Shown here in pieces: positions 49,187-61,559 of a stretch of 64,000 bases of DNA; within the stretch, counting starts at the first letter, position 1; each line of letters opens with the position of its first letter. The notes under the pieces are model-generated. The model searched no databases. It had not been told where the DNA came from and worked only from the letters and a program-made list of their open reading frames with translations. Source of the stretch: Tachypleus tridentatus (Eukaryota; Arthropoda; Merostomata; Xiphosura; Limulidae); the NCBI RefSeq assembly GCF_004210375.1, contig NC_134837.1:22515586-22579585 (forward strand), written 5' to 3'. The translations under genes were made by a program, and so were the position numbers.

Positions 49187-50205
49187 TTATGCCTTAAAAG
49201 AAACAGATCTTTTTATTAAACCATCTATTTGAATATATACTAAGATTACTTTTCTTCAAGATTCTAGTAACCTGAGAAATCTTTAGTTTCACACTTATAT
49301 GTATTACTAAATATCAGTGAGTTATACAAAAATTTTTTCATTGATATCTTTAAGTTAGATTAACAGCCCAAGTTATACATTGTGTTGTATTTGTCTGACC
49401 AGTGAAAAAAAATGAAAATATTTTGCTCATTTACATGAAGATTTGTAGGGGCTTTCTCCAGAAAAATTTGATACTTAATTTGATGCAAGTATTTGACTTT
49501 TCTGAAAACTGTTACTTATTAAATAAAAATAACTTATTTGTTTATGTGATATACTGCCATGCAATGAAAAACTTAAAAAAATAATGTTAGTTGAAGTGAA
49601 CTACAGACCTCTCCTAAGGTACCTGTTAAAATTTAATAGTTTACAATGGAAAATAATTATAGACGTTCTTTGTTATTACTTTATTTTACTTTTACAACTG
49701 ACTTTTACTTACATGCCTTCTGATAAATATATAAATAGAGTTCTTTTGAAGAAAGTGATATAACCTGACCCATGAAAAATGGAAGTTACAATATTTTTAA
49801 GCCATTACCATTCTTTAAACTTACCATGCTGAGCTTTCATACTTATGGAAGTGAAATACAATTTTTTGGAATAAACATGGTATGATTACATCCCTATGTT
49901 TTCAATTCAACTTTTTTTTTATTGAATTCACAAATCTCTTTCAGTCTAACAGAAATGGGTAGGGAAAAAAGCCTTATTTTGCAAAAGTCTTCAGGAAAAA
50001 TAATTCTATGGACCATTTCAATTCAGTTTCATGTAATGACTGAGTTACAAGTGTCCAGACAAAGTGAAAAAGAATAAGAGACTAAAGATAACTGAAAATA
50101 CAGAAAGCTACATTACGCACCAAATAACGTGTGAATGTGAAATGAAAATATTTAAACTATACTGACAATTTATTCTTTGAAAAAAAAAATCCTGCATCTA
50201 CCAAG

Positions 50206-50328
50206 CAGTGGCAGATTTAAGGTTGTGTGGGCTAATAATTTTTGTGGGCCCCACATCCCATGTCCTTTTAAATAGAATAAAATTATCAATGGCTGAGCCT
50301 TTTCTACCCCTACCTAAATATGCCACTG
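50206..50328. mobile_element. 123-bp hAT-type MITE
   Basis: Terminal repeats cagtggcagatttaagg and (reverse complement) cagtggcatatttagg are flanked by ctaccaag (50198-50205) and ctagcaag (50329-50336), a 7-of-8 target duplication of hAT length. There is no coding capacity. It lies in the large intron. Confidence 0.8.
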
Positions 50329-50455
50329 CTAGCAAGAACAGTGTGACTCTATGAGGTTATCATAGCAATAATGTGTACACACCATTCCAAGTAGGGAATT
50401 AAACCGCCATTGTGTAGACCTGGAAATATACATTAAGAATTGATCACTACAAATG

Positions 50456-50492
50456 TTAATATTTTCCTTATCTGAAAATGTATTTCCAACGG
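50456..50492 (-). repeat. Isolated DIRS-like terminal motif
   Basis: The reverse complement, starting ccgttggaaatacattttca, closely matches the sequence at 45926-45960 that closes DIRS-like segment C. It may be a solo terminal-repeat remnant. Confidence 0.45.
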
Positions 50493-50620
50493 ATAATCAA
50501 CTCAGCAAACAACAGAATAGCTTGATTTCTCAAACATCTGTCTATGAGATTTTCATGTTACTAGCCTTAAGCTAACTCCTATCTAAAAGTCATGTTTAAT
50601 GTGAACTGTGGTCAAGAGTG

Positions 50621-50755
50621 TGGTTTGAACTTTATGCAAAGCTACATGAGAGCTATTTGTCCTATCCATCTATGATTTATCAGTGTATTGGGGATTAAAA
50701 TTTGGAACCCTCAGATTGCAAGTCAAGTACCCTAAACACCTGACCATGCTGGGGC
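50621..50755 (-). repeat. tRNA-derived SINE, family A, copy 7 (internally deleted)
   Basis: The tail "tttatgcaaagctacatgag" joins directly to the tRNA head "accctcagattgcaagtcaa", with the central body missing. Confidence 0.6.
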
Positions 50756-50929
50756 AATGAACTTTGCTAGTGGGTGATGACATCATCATGTGATGATAGT
50801 ACTCCATCAATAGGAAGGTGACACAAATTTCTTGTTTAATAACTTCCCTTAAGAATTTATACTTGAAATAATTTACTTCTTAGATGAGACAAGAAGAAAG
50901 TGCAATGTCAGTGGGAAAGATGAGTAGGA

Positions 50930-52390
50930 AAGTATGGAGAGGTATCTTTCCAAGATACATATTCAGGTAAGAAAAATATTAATTTCCCTGATGATATCTC
51001 ACCTCTGCAAATAAAATAGCTGAAATCCCACAACAAAATGGAGGGTCTGGTGTAAAGACCAAAACTTGATGAGCTCTCTTCAGAAAGTTCCCAAAAGGAA
51101 AGCCCATGGAGTGTAACAGCTGATAGCAAAGGCTCCATAGACATCTCCATCTCCTTTTGACCAAGCCATATTCTTCCCCTGCAAGGAAACTGGGAGAAAG
51201 ACAAAAGAGCCCCAAGTGTTTCTGGGATGGGCATAATTTTAACATATCCAACCTAGTACAAGTGGCCAGCAAGCCAAGAAATGTAGTGTGGTTAGGACAT
51301 TATCTGATTGTACAGTGTGTGTGTGTGTCTCATCTCAGCTAAACCAAATAGACAGAAAATAAAATACTACTGTCATATGTTCTTGATTCACCAAAACTAG
51401 AAAAACTCAAGAGTAATGGAATAAATGGTTATGTTGAGTGAAATGGAATTGAAATCAGATACCAATAAGAAATAAGGGAGATATAATGCTTGTGAGTACA
51501 TCACAAATGGATGGCCCATCATTTCCAAAGTAGAAAGAATGTCTTTGTTCAAAAGTATGAAAAAACAAACTATATGGGATAGCTGGAAGAATATGTAAAC
51601 TGTGTTGATGCAACCACAAGATGCAGCCAGCTGGATGGTCAACCAAGTGTTAAGAGACTTAGTAAAAGAAAGTGAGAGTACACCAGTCATCCATATAAAA
51701 GTGAAACTCAATGTTTAGTTAATGGAGGAGACAAGCAAACAGAAAGTATACAGAGCCGAAGCCAAACTGAAGAATATTTAACTGATGGCAAGAATGAACA
51801 AACTAATGGATGAATAGAGAGATAAGCATTAAGTATAACTACCTCAGCATACAATGGCTGAGGAAAAATTAATGTCTTTACATTTTCAAATGAGTTAAGA
51901 GAGAACTATGACAAGTCTCCCATCTTTTGATTTATTTTGAACCACAATGAAGCAGAAGTAAAATATCTGGAGAAGCACAGCAAAACGTTTGAAATAATCT
52001 TTTCTGAATACTTCCTGACCCAGAATTTGTAAGCAAACTGGATCAGAAGGAATAGGAACAAAACACTACATGAAAAGAAAGAAAAGAACGACAAAAATTA
52101 AGGTAAAGATTGGAGTGAAGGATCTTTTGAACCCAAGGCTCTCAAAGATAAGCAAATGATTTGAGACAACCTCAAACTGTCTAGATGGGGATTCATTTAA
52201 AGCAGAAAAGTCAATGGGTGAATCCAGATGATCCTCCTTGGTTTCTTCTATGTTTGGTCACTTGGTGGGGTCAAAAGGAGCAGGCAGAAGTAGTTGATGT
52301 TGAGATAAACTATGAGGATGATAATTACTTACTGATCATTTCAAAGATGGATGCCAACCAAAAGTCAAGATGATAAAACATTAACAAGCT
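50930..52390 (-). mobile_element. DIRS-like retroelement segment D
   Basis: The minus frames at 51397-51711 read FTFIWMTGVLSLSF followed by LNTWLTIQLAASCG, like the YxDD-to-thumb part of a DIRS RT read across a frameshift. Downstream, 50908-51272 contains strongly degraded RNase H-like text. Motifs are weaker than in segments A, C and F, and the assignment leans on shared composition and order. Confidence 0.45.
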
Positions 52391-52392
52391 CC

Positions 52393-52481
52393 TACTGGTA
52401 TGATTCTCTTGAATAGAAAACTACTTTCTTTACTGGAATTTCATCTGAAATAGTTTTCTATTCAAGAGAATCATACCAGTA
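52393..52481. repeat. Perfect 31-bp hairpin at the edge of DIRS-like segment D
   Basis: Arms 52393-52423 and 52451-52481 are exact reverse complements (start tactggtatgattctcttga) around a 27-base loop. Exactness against such degraded surroundings suggests recent origin or gene conversion. Confidence 0.85.
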
Positions 52482-54019
52482 ATTTTCATGAAGTTAGCTG
52501 AAATCCAACACAGCATAACAGACTAAAATGTTAAAGGTACAAAGGAGTTATGTGCTAAAAAAGTGTATCACTAAGGCAGATTGCAAGATCTTAAGGTCAA
52601 GAAATCAAGAAGTAAGATGAGCAGTTCAAAACGACCCCTCTAAAATGTAAATGTTGAATGTGAAAGCTAATTAAATGTTGCTTATTTATAAAAGTGTCAT
52701 TAACAACCCAAACACTATGTAATGAAAGATAAAAAGATTCAAATATTGAATCATCCAACACAACACTGAAGCCTTTAGAAATAACAGAAACTGGTTAAAG
52801 ATTTATAACAGAATATACCTGGCAAAATATGTAAAAAAGAAAGAGAAACGAATTAGAGTAGCTGAAGCTTCTTTTGGATCAGTACTAGCAACAAATCCAA
52901 TTCTGAAAGAAAAAAGGTCTGAACAAAAGATCTGTGTTATTCATTATTGTGTGAAAAAAAGAGGGTATATCTGACAACTTGAACATCCACATGATTATAA
53001 AACTTATTGGGAAATAAGCAGACAATTCAGAACTAACAGCCTGAATACATTGATCAATAAAGACTGACAATAGAGAGACAGAATTTGGTGCAAGCTTGAT
53101 GCACATGAAATAATTAAGTTGTCTACAAAAATGTATAATTTCTGATAATGATAAAAAAATCTGCATCAGAATTAATACTGACATGAGAATTTAAAACCAG
53201 CAAAGTTAATAAAGTGATTTTTAACACATAAATGTGGGTTATAGCTGGAAAACAGAACTTATGTACAATCTCTTAGTTTAGGTTCAAGTTGAAAATGAAG
53301 AATTTTCAGATTTCAAGGACATATTGTTAACAGCATGCAAGCAACTCAACAATGAAAGGCTTTTAGTACTTCAAAAATATGTCTACCTGACAATTGAAAT
53401 TGTATATAATAATAATCCAGATTGCTACAGAAGCTCTTAAACATACCTTATTAGATTCAAAAAGATTTTTTGGTTTTAAAAATCTGTATGACCTTCAGTT
53501 ACAAAATTTACAATTTAGCTTTTCAGATCTCATACACAGATGAAAACTTTATCAGTAATATCTGAACATTTATTCCAGTTTTACTGATTATTAATGTTTA
53601 GGATTTACTAGTTACTTTTCTCTATGCTGATGTAAAGTTTTGGCAGTTTAGAAATGATACACAATACCAAAACCACGTATATATGTTAATTTCTTTCTAC
53701 ATATACGTGTATACTTTGATACTAAAAAAATTGCACCAAACCTTTAGTAGTAATTTCAAAACAAAATTTTACAATATGTATTTAATTATTCATAAATTTG
53801 TGGTTTATATGTAACAGGATGCGGTAAAAATATATATTAGTTTTCATTATCCGCAAACCTCATTTCTTTTTTACCATTACCTTAGTTGTTGAATATAGAC
53901 ACCAAGGAAGTAAAAATTTATGACAACAAGTATTCATGAAGGCATAAAATTAAACAAAAATAGAAGTACATTTGATAATAAGAAATTTTTACTTTTATAG
54001 ATGTTAGGAAGTTTATGAT
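52482..54019. other. Intron sequence, no element recognised
   Basis: AT-rich, no coding or repeat signal that I can support. Nor is there any from 54153 to 54614, before the minisatellite. Confidence 0.45.
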
Positions 54020-54152
54020 ATAGTCCCACAGTAACTCAGCTGTAAATTTAAGGATTTAGAACACTAACATAAAAGGTTCAATTCCCCATGGTGGATAGGA
54101 GTGAAGATAGTCCACTGTGTGACTTTGTACTAAAACAAACATCTATACTACA
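54020..54152 (+). repeat. tRNA-derived SINE, family B, copy 4
   Basis: The head is "cccacagtaactcagctgta", the B box "aggttcaattcccc", then "agatagtccactgtgtgact" and a short tail. Confidence 0.6.
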
Positions 54153-54614
54153 ACAGAGAGTATATACGACTCTCACTGTAATAGAAGATAACAAAATCAT
54201 TAAAATCCTTTCATTTAAATACTAAGCTTTTGTACATATAAAAACTTCTTATGAAAAATTTACAGGTTTAAATTGAAGAGGAACAGTTTAATGTTTCAAA
54301 TGTCAAGACTCAGAATTTGGTTCAGATATCTTGATGACATATTTGTAATATGGCCATGTACTACAGACACGAATAAAATTCAGCAATATAATTCATAACT
54401 GAAATATAAGAAAACAAAATTCACATTTTCAAATTTTCTGGTTTTTCAGACACATAATACACATACCAAAGACATTTACAAAAAATCACAAATACTGGTA
54501 AATACTGTGATTATACATTACACAACCCAAAAATATATAAACATATCATAAACAACCTAATTTGGGGGATGAACAAGGTCTGTATTATAGAAGTTGTTAA
54601 CAAGTGAAAAAAAC

Positions 54615-56238
54615 TTACTTAAACTGCCTTGATAACAAATACTCTGAACCCTTGGTAACAAATAAAGAACCACAAACAACAAGCGAACTGCCTTGATAAT
54701 GGATACTCTGAACTCTTGGTATAGAAAATAAAGAACCACAAACAATAAGCAAACTGCCTTGATAATGAATACTCTGAACCCTTGGTAACAAATAAAGAAC
54801 CACAAACAACAAGCGAACTCCTTGATAATGGATACTCTGAACTCTTGGTATAGAAAATAAAGAACCACAAACAATAAGCAAACTCCCTTGATAATGAATA
54901 CTCTGAACCCTTGGTAACAAATAAAGAACCACAAACAACAAGCGAACTGCCTTGATAATGGATACTCTGAACCCTTGGTAAAGAAAATACAGAACCACAA
55001 ACAATAAGCAAACTGCCTTGACAATGGATACTCTGAACCCTTGGTAAAGAAAATACGGAGCCACAAACAGAAAGCAAACTGCCTTGATAATGGATACTCT
55101 GAACCCTTGGTAAAGAAAATAAAAAAACACAAACAGAAAGCAAACTGCCTTGACAATGGATACTCTGAACCCTTGGTAAAGAAAATAACGAACCACAAAC
55201 AGTAAGCAAACTGCCTTGACAATGGGTACTTTGAACCTTTGGTAAAGAAAATAAGAAGCCACAAACAGAAAGCAAACTGCCTTGATAATTGATACTATGA
55301 ACCCCTGGTAAAGAAAATAAAGAACCACAAACAAGCAAACTGCCTTGATAATGGATACTCTAAACCCTTGGTAAAGAAAATAAAGAACCACAAACAATAA
55401 GCAAACTGCCTTGACAATGGATACTCTGAACCCTTGGTAAAGAAAATAAGGAGCCACAAACAGAAAGCAAACTGCTTTGACAATGGATACTCTGAACCCT
55501 TGGTAATCAAAATAAAGAACCACAAACAACAAGCAAACTGCTTTGACAATGGATACTCTGAACCCCTGGTAAAGAAAATAAGGAGCCACAAACAGAAAGC
55601 AAACTGCTTTGACAATGGATACTCTGAACCCTTGGTAAAGAAAGTAAAGAACCACAAACAACAAGCAAACTGCTTTGACAATGGATACTCTGAACCCCTG
55701 GTAAAGAAAATAAAGAACCACAAACAACAAGCAAACTGCATTGATAATGGATACTCTGAACCCTTGGTAAAGAAAATAAAGAACCACAAACAACAAGCAA
55801 ACTGCTTTGACAATGGATACTCTGAACCCCTGGTAAAGAAAATAAGGAGCCACAAACAGAAAGCAAACTGCCTTGATAATTGATACTATGAACCCCTGGT
55901 AAAGAAAATAAAGAACCACAAACAACAAGCAAACTGCCTTGATAATGGATACTCTGAACCCTTGGTAAAGAAATTAAAGTGATAATGGATACTCTGAACC
56001 CTTGGTAAAGAAAATAAAGAACCACAAACAACAAGCAAACTGCCTTGACAATGGATACTCTGAACCCTTGGTAAAGAAAATAAGGAGCCACAAACAGAAA
56101 GCAAACTGCCTTGATAAAGGACACATCTGAACCCTTGGTAAAGAAAATAAAAAAACCACAAACAGAAAGCAAACTGCCTTGATAATGGATACTCTGAACC
56201 CCTGGTAAAGAAAATAAAGAACCACAAACAACAAGCAC
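54615..56238. repeat. Minisatellite, 66-bp period, about 24 copies
   Basis: The marker actgctttgacaatggatac recurs at exactly 66 bp (for example 55471, 55537, 55603). Units fall into two main subtypes, one with "aagaaccacaaacaacaagc" and one with "ggagccacaaacagaaagc", partly alternating. Because 66 is a multiple of three, stop-free frames run through it on both strands (up to 437 codons on the minus strand), but they have no start context, splice sites or non-repetitive sequence. A few units carry indels (54815, 54880, 55970). It lies in the 11.8-kb intron between the first and second recognised exons. Confidence 0.95.
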
Positions 56239-56369
56239 GAAATTAATTATAGACAATACAGCCATATTTTCCCTATGTCATTAATCTCTTGATATGGGAA
56301 ACATAAATGGAATATGTACTACCAACTTAATTTGCAATATCTCATTATTCTAAAGACTTCTACATGAAA

Positions 56370-59300
56370 GGAAGGAGAAATATGTTATTATACATCAATA
56401 ATGTTATAACTGCAATATCCAGTGCTGACAAGGCTTTGCGGCCAATACCAGAGTTCACTAGGCCAGCTAGGATACCATAGATATAGTAGTGGTCTAGGCA
56501 CTCTTTGACCCTATTGTTATCTTGCCTATCTGTGCCAAACAAATGGTAAAAACATGTAAAATTAAAATTATTATAAAATGTAACAATAAATTGATTAAAC
56601 TGGAACAATATTAAAAATTTGGAGAAAATATTTAAATAAAATAAAAAACCAATAACTCATAAAAAGTTAAAAACACAAGGTAGTCGGACAGTACTACCAT
56701 TGCCAAATATACCACTCGATGTCAGGGGTAAACCCATACAAAAAAATGTCTAACATGGTGCTGTGACTCATGGTCATAATGATGCCACAAGAGCAAAATG
56801 TTGAATACTGTGACATAAGTGTCATAAAGGCCACACATTAGTGGATCAGTCCCAGATAAAAGAAAATGATGATTTAAAAACTGTGACCAATGCATAGCCT
56901 AGTTAGAAGAACCTTATGGAAATAAGATAACCAAAAACAAAAGAAGGCTTGTTATGATGTTGCTCACTTTGACTGCCAACTGGTGCAAAGCTGAGCCTTC
57001 ACTGCAGGACTGTAATCCATATACATGATAGGCAAGGCTATGACAGAACCAGAGCAGATAGAATTAGCCATGATTTCAGTGAACTCATTCCTGTGAATAC
57101 TGATGTAGTCAGGTATTCAGAAAAATTGGATATGAATAAGAGGATACAAAAAAATGAGCCAGCCATTGTTTAATACTGACAAAAATAGCATGAGAATGAA
57201 TACTAAGCAATTTCAGGGCCAGTAGAGAGCAAAAAGAGTTAGTATAAATAGTAGAATCCGTGTACTGCATAGTTTCTACATGATCCAAGGCAAGAGAAAT
57301 GACATATAAATTGGCAGTTAACACAGAAACCATATAGCAACCAATGAGGCACAAAAATGCATAACCAATTGAGGAAAAAAGACATGTTACCTCGTCCAAG
57401 CCGATCGGTAACACAGTGCCATGGACAAGTTAATTTGTTCTCAATAATACCTAACTTCAACGCTAGGTGTCAGCACCATATGTGCATTTGACCTACTTAC
57501 AAATTGTTTCACTTTCGATCCAAAATGGTGTCACAAAAAAAAGTTACAAAATGAAGAAGCATTAGAGTTGTATTTTGAACTTGGTTTGGAGTTGCCGTAG
57601 CAGCTGAAATACTTGGCAGTCAACAGGTTAAACACGGAAGATTGATCCAGTCCTAAAGGGGTAGAAGAGAGGACACAGAGGATGTTCAGTGTCCTAGTAC
57701 ATTTAACAGGTAGCTGCTGGATGTGAGGAATGAAAATTAGCTTATGGACAAAGGTAAGTTTCAAGAACTTGACCTCAAGGACCAAGGAAAGAACAACATC
57801 ACTGAGGCAGAGCTCATGATCAGGGTGTATATTCCAGTTGGTGACAAAAGTACATGTAAATGGCTTTGGAGAAAGAAAATGTAAAACAATTTGCTGTGGC
57901 TCACTTCAACAAGCAACTGAGGGTAGTTTGTAGCTGCTGCTCAATAAAACTTGTGTTAGGTGACTGATGTGAAATATGGAAGTCATTGAAACATAGCTCA
58001 TTTGCAATAGTAGGAGGAAGTTGTGTAGTTATAACACTGATCTTAATACTGAAAAATGTGACACTCAAGACACAGCCATGAGGAACTCCAAGCTTATGTG
58101 GAAAAGAATGAAAAATTGTGAAACTCACACACACTTGGAATCATCTGTACAGAAGAAAAGTTCTGAATAAAAATGTGTAAATGGTCTTGCAACACACAGG
58201 AGCTGAGGTCCTGCAACATGCCATACCTCCATGTAGCATTACAAGCCTTTTCAAGGTCAAATTACAAGGAAACAAGATGTTCCTTCTTGAAGAAGGCTTC
58301 CCTGATTGATGTTTCAAGTTGAATCAGGTAGTCCATGGTGTATCACTGTTAACAGAATCCACATATGGTGGGTGAGAGAAATTTGTATTATTTGAGGAAC
58401 CAAACATGATGAGCATTAACCATCCTTTCTAACAAGTTACAGAGATAGCTATTCAAAGAATTTGGATCCTACCCAGGCCTAGAGAAAGGGAGGACAATAG
58501 CCCAGCACCAAGCATCAGGAAAAATACCCTCCTCCCAGATCTAGTTAAAATCAACCAAAAGAATAGTAAGAGAAGCAGAATAGAGATGGCATAGCATCTC
58601 ATAGTGAACATCAACATGTGCAACCAACGTACTGCCACACTGAGGAAGAGTAAGTTTCAGTTCTACCAATCAATGTAAAGAAGCATTTATGGAGAAGATC
58701 AGCTTGAAAGGAAAGAGGTGACTGCTCTGCCTGAGACATGATAGCCAAGAAGGCAGGGGAGAAACAGAACTGCTAGATGCATGAGAAAAGTTCTCACTGA
58801 CAGTATTGGCAGTGTTATGTATGTCAGCAACTTCCTGGCCATTAAAAAACAAGATGGAAAGGAAATTGGAAGCAGACATCCAATTGACTTTTTGAATCTT
58901 GTTCCAGATGATTTTAGAACTAGTGATAGAAGAGTAGCTGTGAATTTAGTCCAAGATTCTTTTAGCTTTGATGCTCGACCTGCCAATAGTAATAGTGGGC
59001 CTGCTGACAAATGTAGTTAAAAACAGAGGGATACTGTTTGAAGGTATCCATGGCCTATTTCTTAGCCTTCTGTCAGGAAAGAATCCACAACGGACAAGGA
59101 TACCATGAAACATGTCCAGGTTTTAGGAAAATATTGAGCAGCTGCCTCAACAATAAAGTTAGTCACTGCTCCCAAGCAGTCATCTACTGATGGCAGGCAA
59201 AATATGGCAGAATCAAGTTTAGTGAAAGTGGCAGAAGAGGGCAACTGGCCTGGTCCAACTTCCACAGAGGCACATGGGTCAGGTGGCATTGACCATGGCC

Positions 59301-59985
59301 AATCTTCTTCAAAATGATAGTAGAATGATCACTCCCTAACACAAGAGAAAGGTGAAGAGGAACAAATAGAGAGATCAGTGGTGGTAAAAGACTGACTAGG
59401 TACAGGAAAATAACTACAAGAACCAGTATTAAAGAGAGAAAGGTCATGTCCTGGGAGCATACATTCAATGGAATGACTCCTTCCATCAATATCAGCTCCA
59501 TCCCAGAGTGGAGTAAAATGGCAGATGACAACTGTTCAATGAGATAATCAATGTCTAATTGACCACAAATCTCTCCAGAAGACAGGCAGAGGGAAAACAT
59601 ATGGACAGCTACAGCCTCAAATGATGTATTGAGTGTTAAAGACAGTGGGTATATGCTGGTTGACCAGCAGTGCCAACCTTTCATACACTTGTCCTTCACA
59701 CAACCTGCCATTCCAGTACAAGAACTGCTTAAAGGTGACTGTACTGGTAAGTCTCAGAAACAATTCCTGTAAGGAAAGACACAGAGGATGACAGGAATCA
59801 ATCAAGAGCTTAATATCATCCAGGTTAGAATGGAAACCTCAACAGTTCCACTGTATCAAAATGGCCATTTTTACTTAGATGGAAGAAAAATGGTCAGAGA
59901 ACCCTGCAGTTTAAGATCACATCATTTTTCTTTAGTAAAAGGAAGTATATTGACCTTCATGGATACTGCTCTGGGTTGAGTGGGC
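56370..59985 (-). mobile_element. I/Jockey-group LINE remnant (endonuclease, RT, RNase H)
   Basis: A nearly complete ORF2 order can be followed downwards. The apurinic-type endonuclease starts at about 59866 (ILIQWNC, then a stop) and includes LGSDHSTIIL (about 59320) and WKLDQA. RT includes VHYEMLCHLYSASLTILL (about 58590), GIFPDAWCWAIVLPF, and at 57901-58134 LGVPHGCVLSVTFFSIK with LCFNDFHI in place of the YxDD motif. The thumb FVHKLIFIPHIQQLPVKCTR is at about 57720. RNase H at 57109-57414 reads VLTANLYVISLALDHVE and YTDSTIYTNS. The C-terminus reaches about 56380. There are many stops and shifts and the catalytic motifs are altered, so it is inactive. The 5' ORF1 was not recognised. Confidence 0.85.
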
Positions 59986-60519
59986 AGATCACTGTCAGTA
60001 TACATAGATTCCAATGACTGAATGTTTATAGAAATATGATTGAAAATTCAAATTTATAAAGCAAATTTCATATTTAAAAAAGAAGGGTGAAAAAATTGGA
60101 AAAAGTGAGAAAGTACATTATGTAGAGAAGTTTATCTTTCCTCTTTATAAAGCATATACATGTGGTATATTATAACATACATCTAACTAGAAGAGGAAAT
60201 TATGAAATCACACTAATAAATCACATATGATATAGCCTTTTTTATCTCTGTGCTAATGTCTGTATTAAAAAAAACTTTAACATTTATTACCTGAGGAACA
60301 AAAGAACAGCTGCCCACAGTTAGTTCATTTTAGAAAAGATTAACCATCCCAAGCAGTCTTAATTATGAACAAATAATTAAAAAAACACAAAACATTTGAG
60401 AAAAAGGCATCTCAAATTACAGAATGTTATACAGGAGAAAAAAGGAAAGTACAAGAACGAAACGTCTTGGGTTACAGACATCTAATCTTTTGTCACAAAC
60501 CTATTTCTTATGCACTTAC

Positions 60520-60603
60520 CCAGTAGATGGAGCTAATGGTGTCTTCACTAATGTTTCTTCAGTTTCCTTCTTTCGTTTTTTCCCTTTAGGCCAACCTCCT
60601 TTT
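60520..60603 (-). CDS. HMG20-like exon: basic patch and start of HMG box
   Basis: This is the first exon recognisable in the window. It reads KGGWPKGKKRKK, then an acidic stretch and TPLAPSTG. KGGWPKG-RKRKK directly before the HMG box is characteristic of HMG20A/HMG20B and acts as a basic, nuclear-localisation-like segment. The acceptor is the AG at 60605-60604, behind a poor tract of CT and TA dinucleotides. The exon starts with the last base of a split codon. The donor is GTAAGTGC, cutting after GG of a split glycine codon. The next exon supplies T and then TAT GTA, so TG|YV is rebuilt exactly where the family has TGYV. The exon upstream was not identified. Confidence 0.85.
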
Positions 60604-61559
60604 CTTTTATATATATATATATAGAGAGAGAGAGCAACAAAAAATCTGTTTTGATTACAATAAAATCCATCTAGAAAAAACAGCTCTACATATAGTGTTG
60701 CTATGGTAGTGTTAAACTTGTTTGGTGTGTACAATAAAATGAGGAAGTATTTTTCTTTTTGTAAAAAAATACTACACTTTTTTACACTTAAAATAAGAAC
60801 ATTTTTTCTCATATTTTAACACTTTTACAAGTTTGTTTTTTACCTATGATAAAGCATTAATATTATTTCAAGGATTTATTCAAACTCATGCACTTTATTC
60901 CATTACTTAAACTTTATCAAGAAAAATCATTCGTAAAATATTGTGAAAAAGTGGTTTATGCAGCAGAATGATAAGTTTATGCAGAGTACTTTTGTTGTTT
61001 TCCTTCACCTACATACAACTAGCAGTTTTTGTAACTAAATGTTGTAATATTGTTATTTAATTTTTTTTTCTGTTTTTGCAGATTAAAGTAGAGATAATTC
61101 ACATGTTCTGAAACATGCATGCTGTGTAAAAAAAACCTAACACGAGATATCACTCAGAACTATGTAAAATAACACGAAAGGACAGAATTAAGTAATACAA
61201 ATAGCACACTAATGCTGTTTACACTATACTTCTGTTATCAGTAACAGTGAAACATCTGCCAGTCTTATTTTTTCTTAGTTCTTATTATTAAATTATTAAA
61301 AGTTTACAGTACGTGTGCATGAAGTAACATACTTTTTCGAGTTGTCTTGAAAATGAATTTCTTAACAAAGGTTGCCAAAGTAAAGTCTGACATGATATAT
61401 ATTCTTTCAAACAGAAATACTGAGCTGTAGATGCTCTTTAAGTTAGTGTGTATCAACTTTTTTACTTTATTTACTATGTTTGAACTACAGCAAACATACA
61501 TGCTGCTGCAATTGTTTAAACAAGATTTGTTTTAGAACAGTTAATTCTATGGCATGAGT
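60604..61559. other. Upstream intron, no exon recognised
   Basis: AT/AG dinucleotides (60609-60633) adjoin the first recognised acceptor. I looked for an upstream HMG20-like exon on the minus strand and found none with convincing splice sites. Confidence 0.45.

Larger units (their letters stand above)
15705..60603 (-). other. HMG20A/B-like gene, 9 exons, 5' end missing
   Basis: This entry joins the nine exons listed separately below. Donor/acceptor phases agree across every junction (2/0/1/1/0/1/1/0 leftover bases) and give a 334-residue open frame ending in TAG. Domain order is: basic patch (residues 1-12), HMG box (about 22-92), acidic/serine linker, U1-type zinc finger (165-187), second linker, coiled coil (about 255-329). 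HMG20A and HMG20B are non-sequence-specific DNA-binding subunits of LSD1-CoREST type chromatin complexes that act in the nucleus; the coiled coil mediates dimerisation and partner binding. The match to HMG20 rests on the KGGWPKG motif, the TGYV start of the HMG box, LGNEWS in helix II and the AREKE start of the coiled coil. The upstream exon(s) encoding the N-terminus were not found. The zinc finger is not something I recall in vertebrate HMG20 proteins. Confidence 0.85.

Noticed and set aside
54557..56265. Long open frames (up to 437 codons) on the minus strand and one of 149 codons on the plus strand
   Set aside because: All consist of the 66-bp minisatellite read in different frames. They overlap each other in all three minus frames and have no unique sequence, so they are repeat artefacts.
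60440..60500. A second hammerhead-like GAAAC motif (gaacgaaacgtcttgg)
   Set aside because: No CUGANGA with a pairable stem lies at the right distance, and there is no repeat structure around it.
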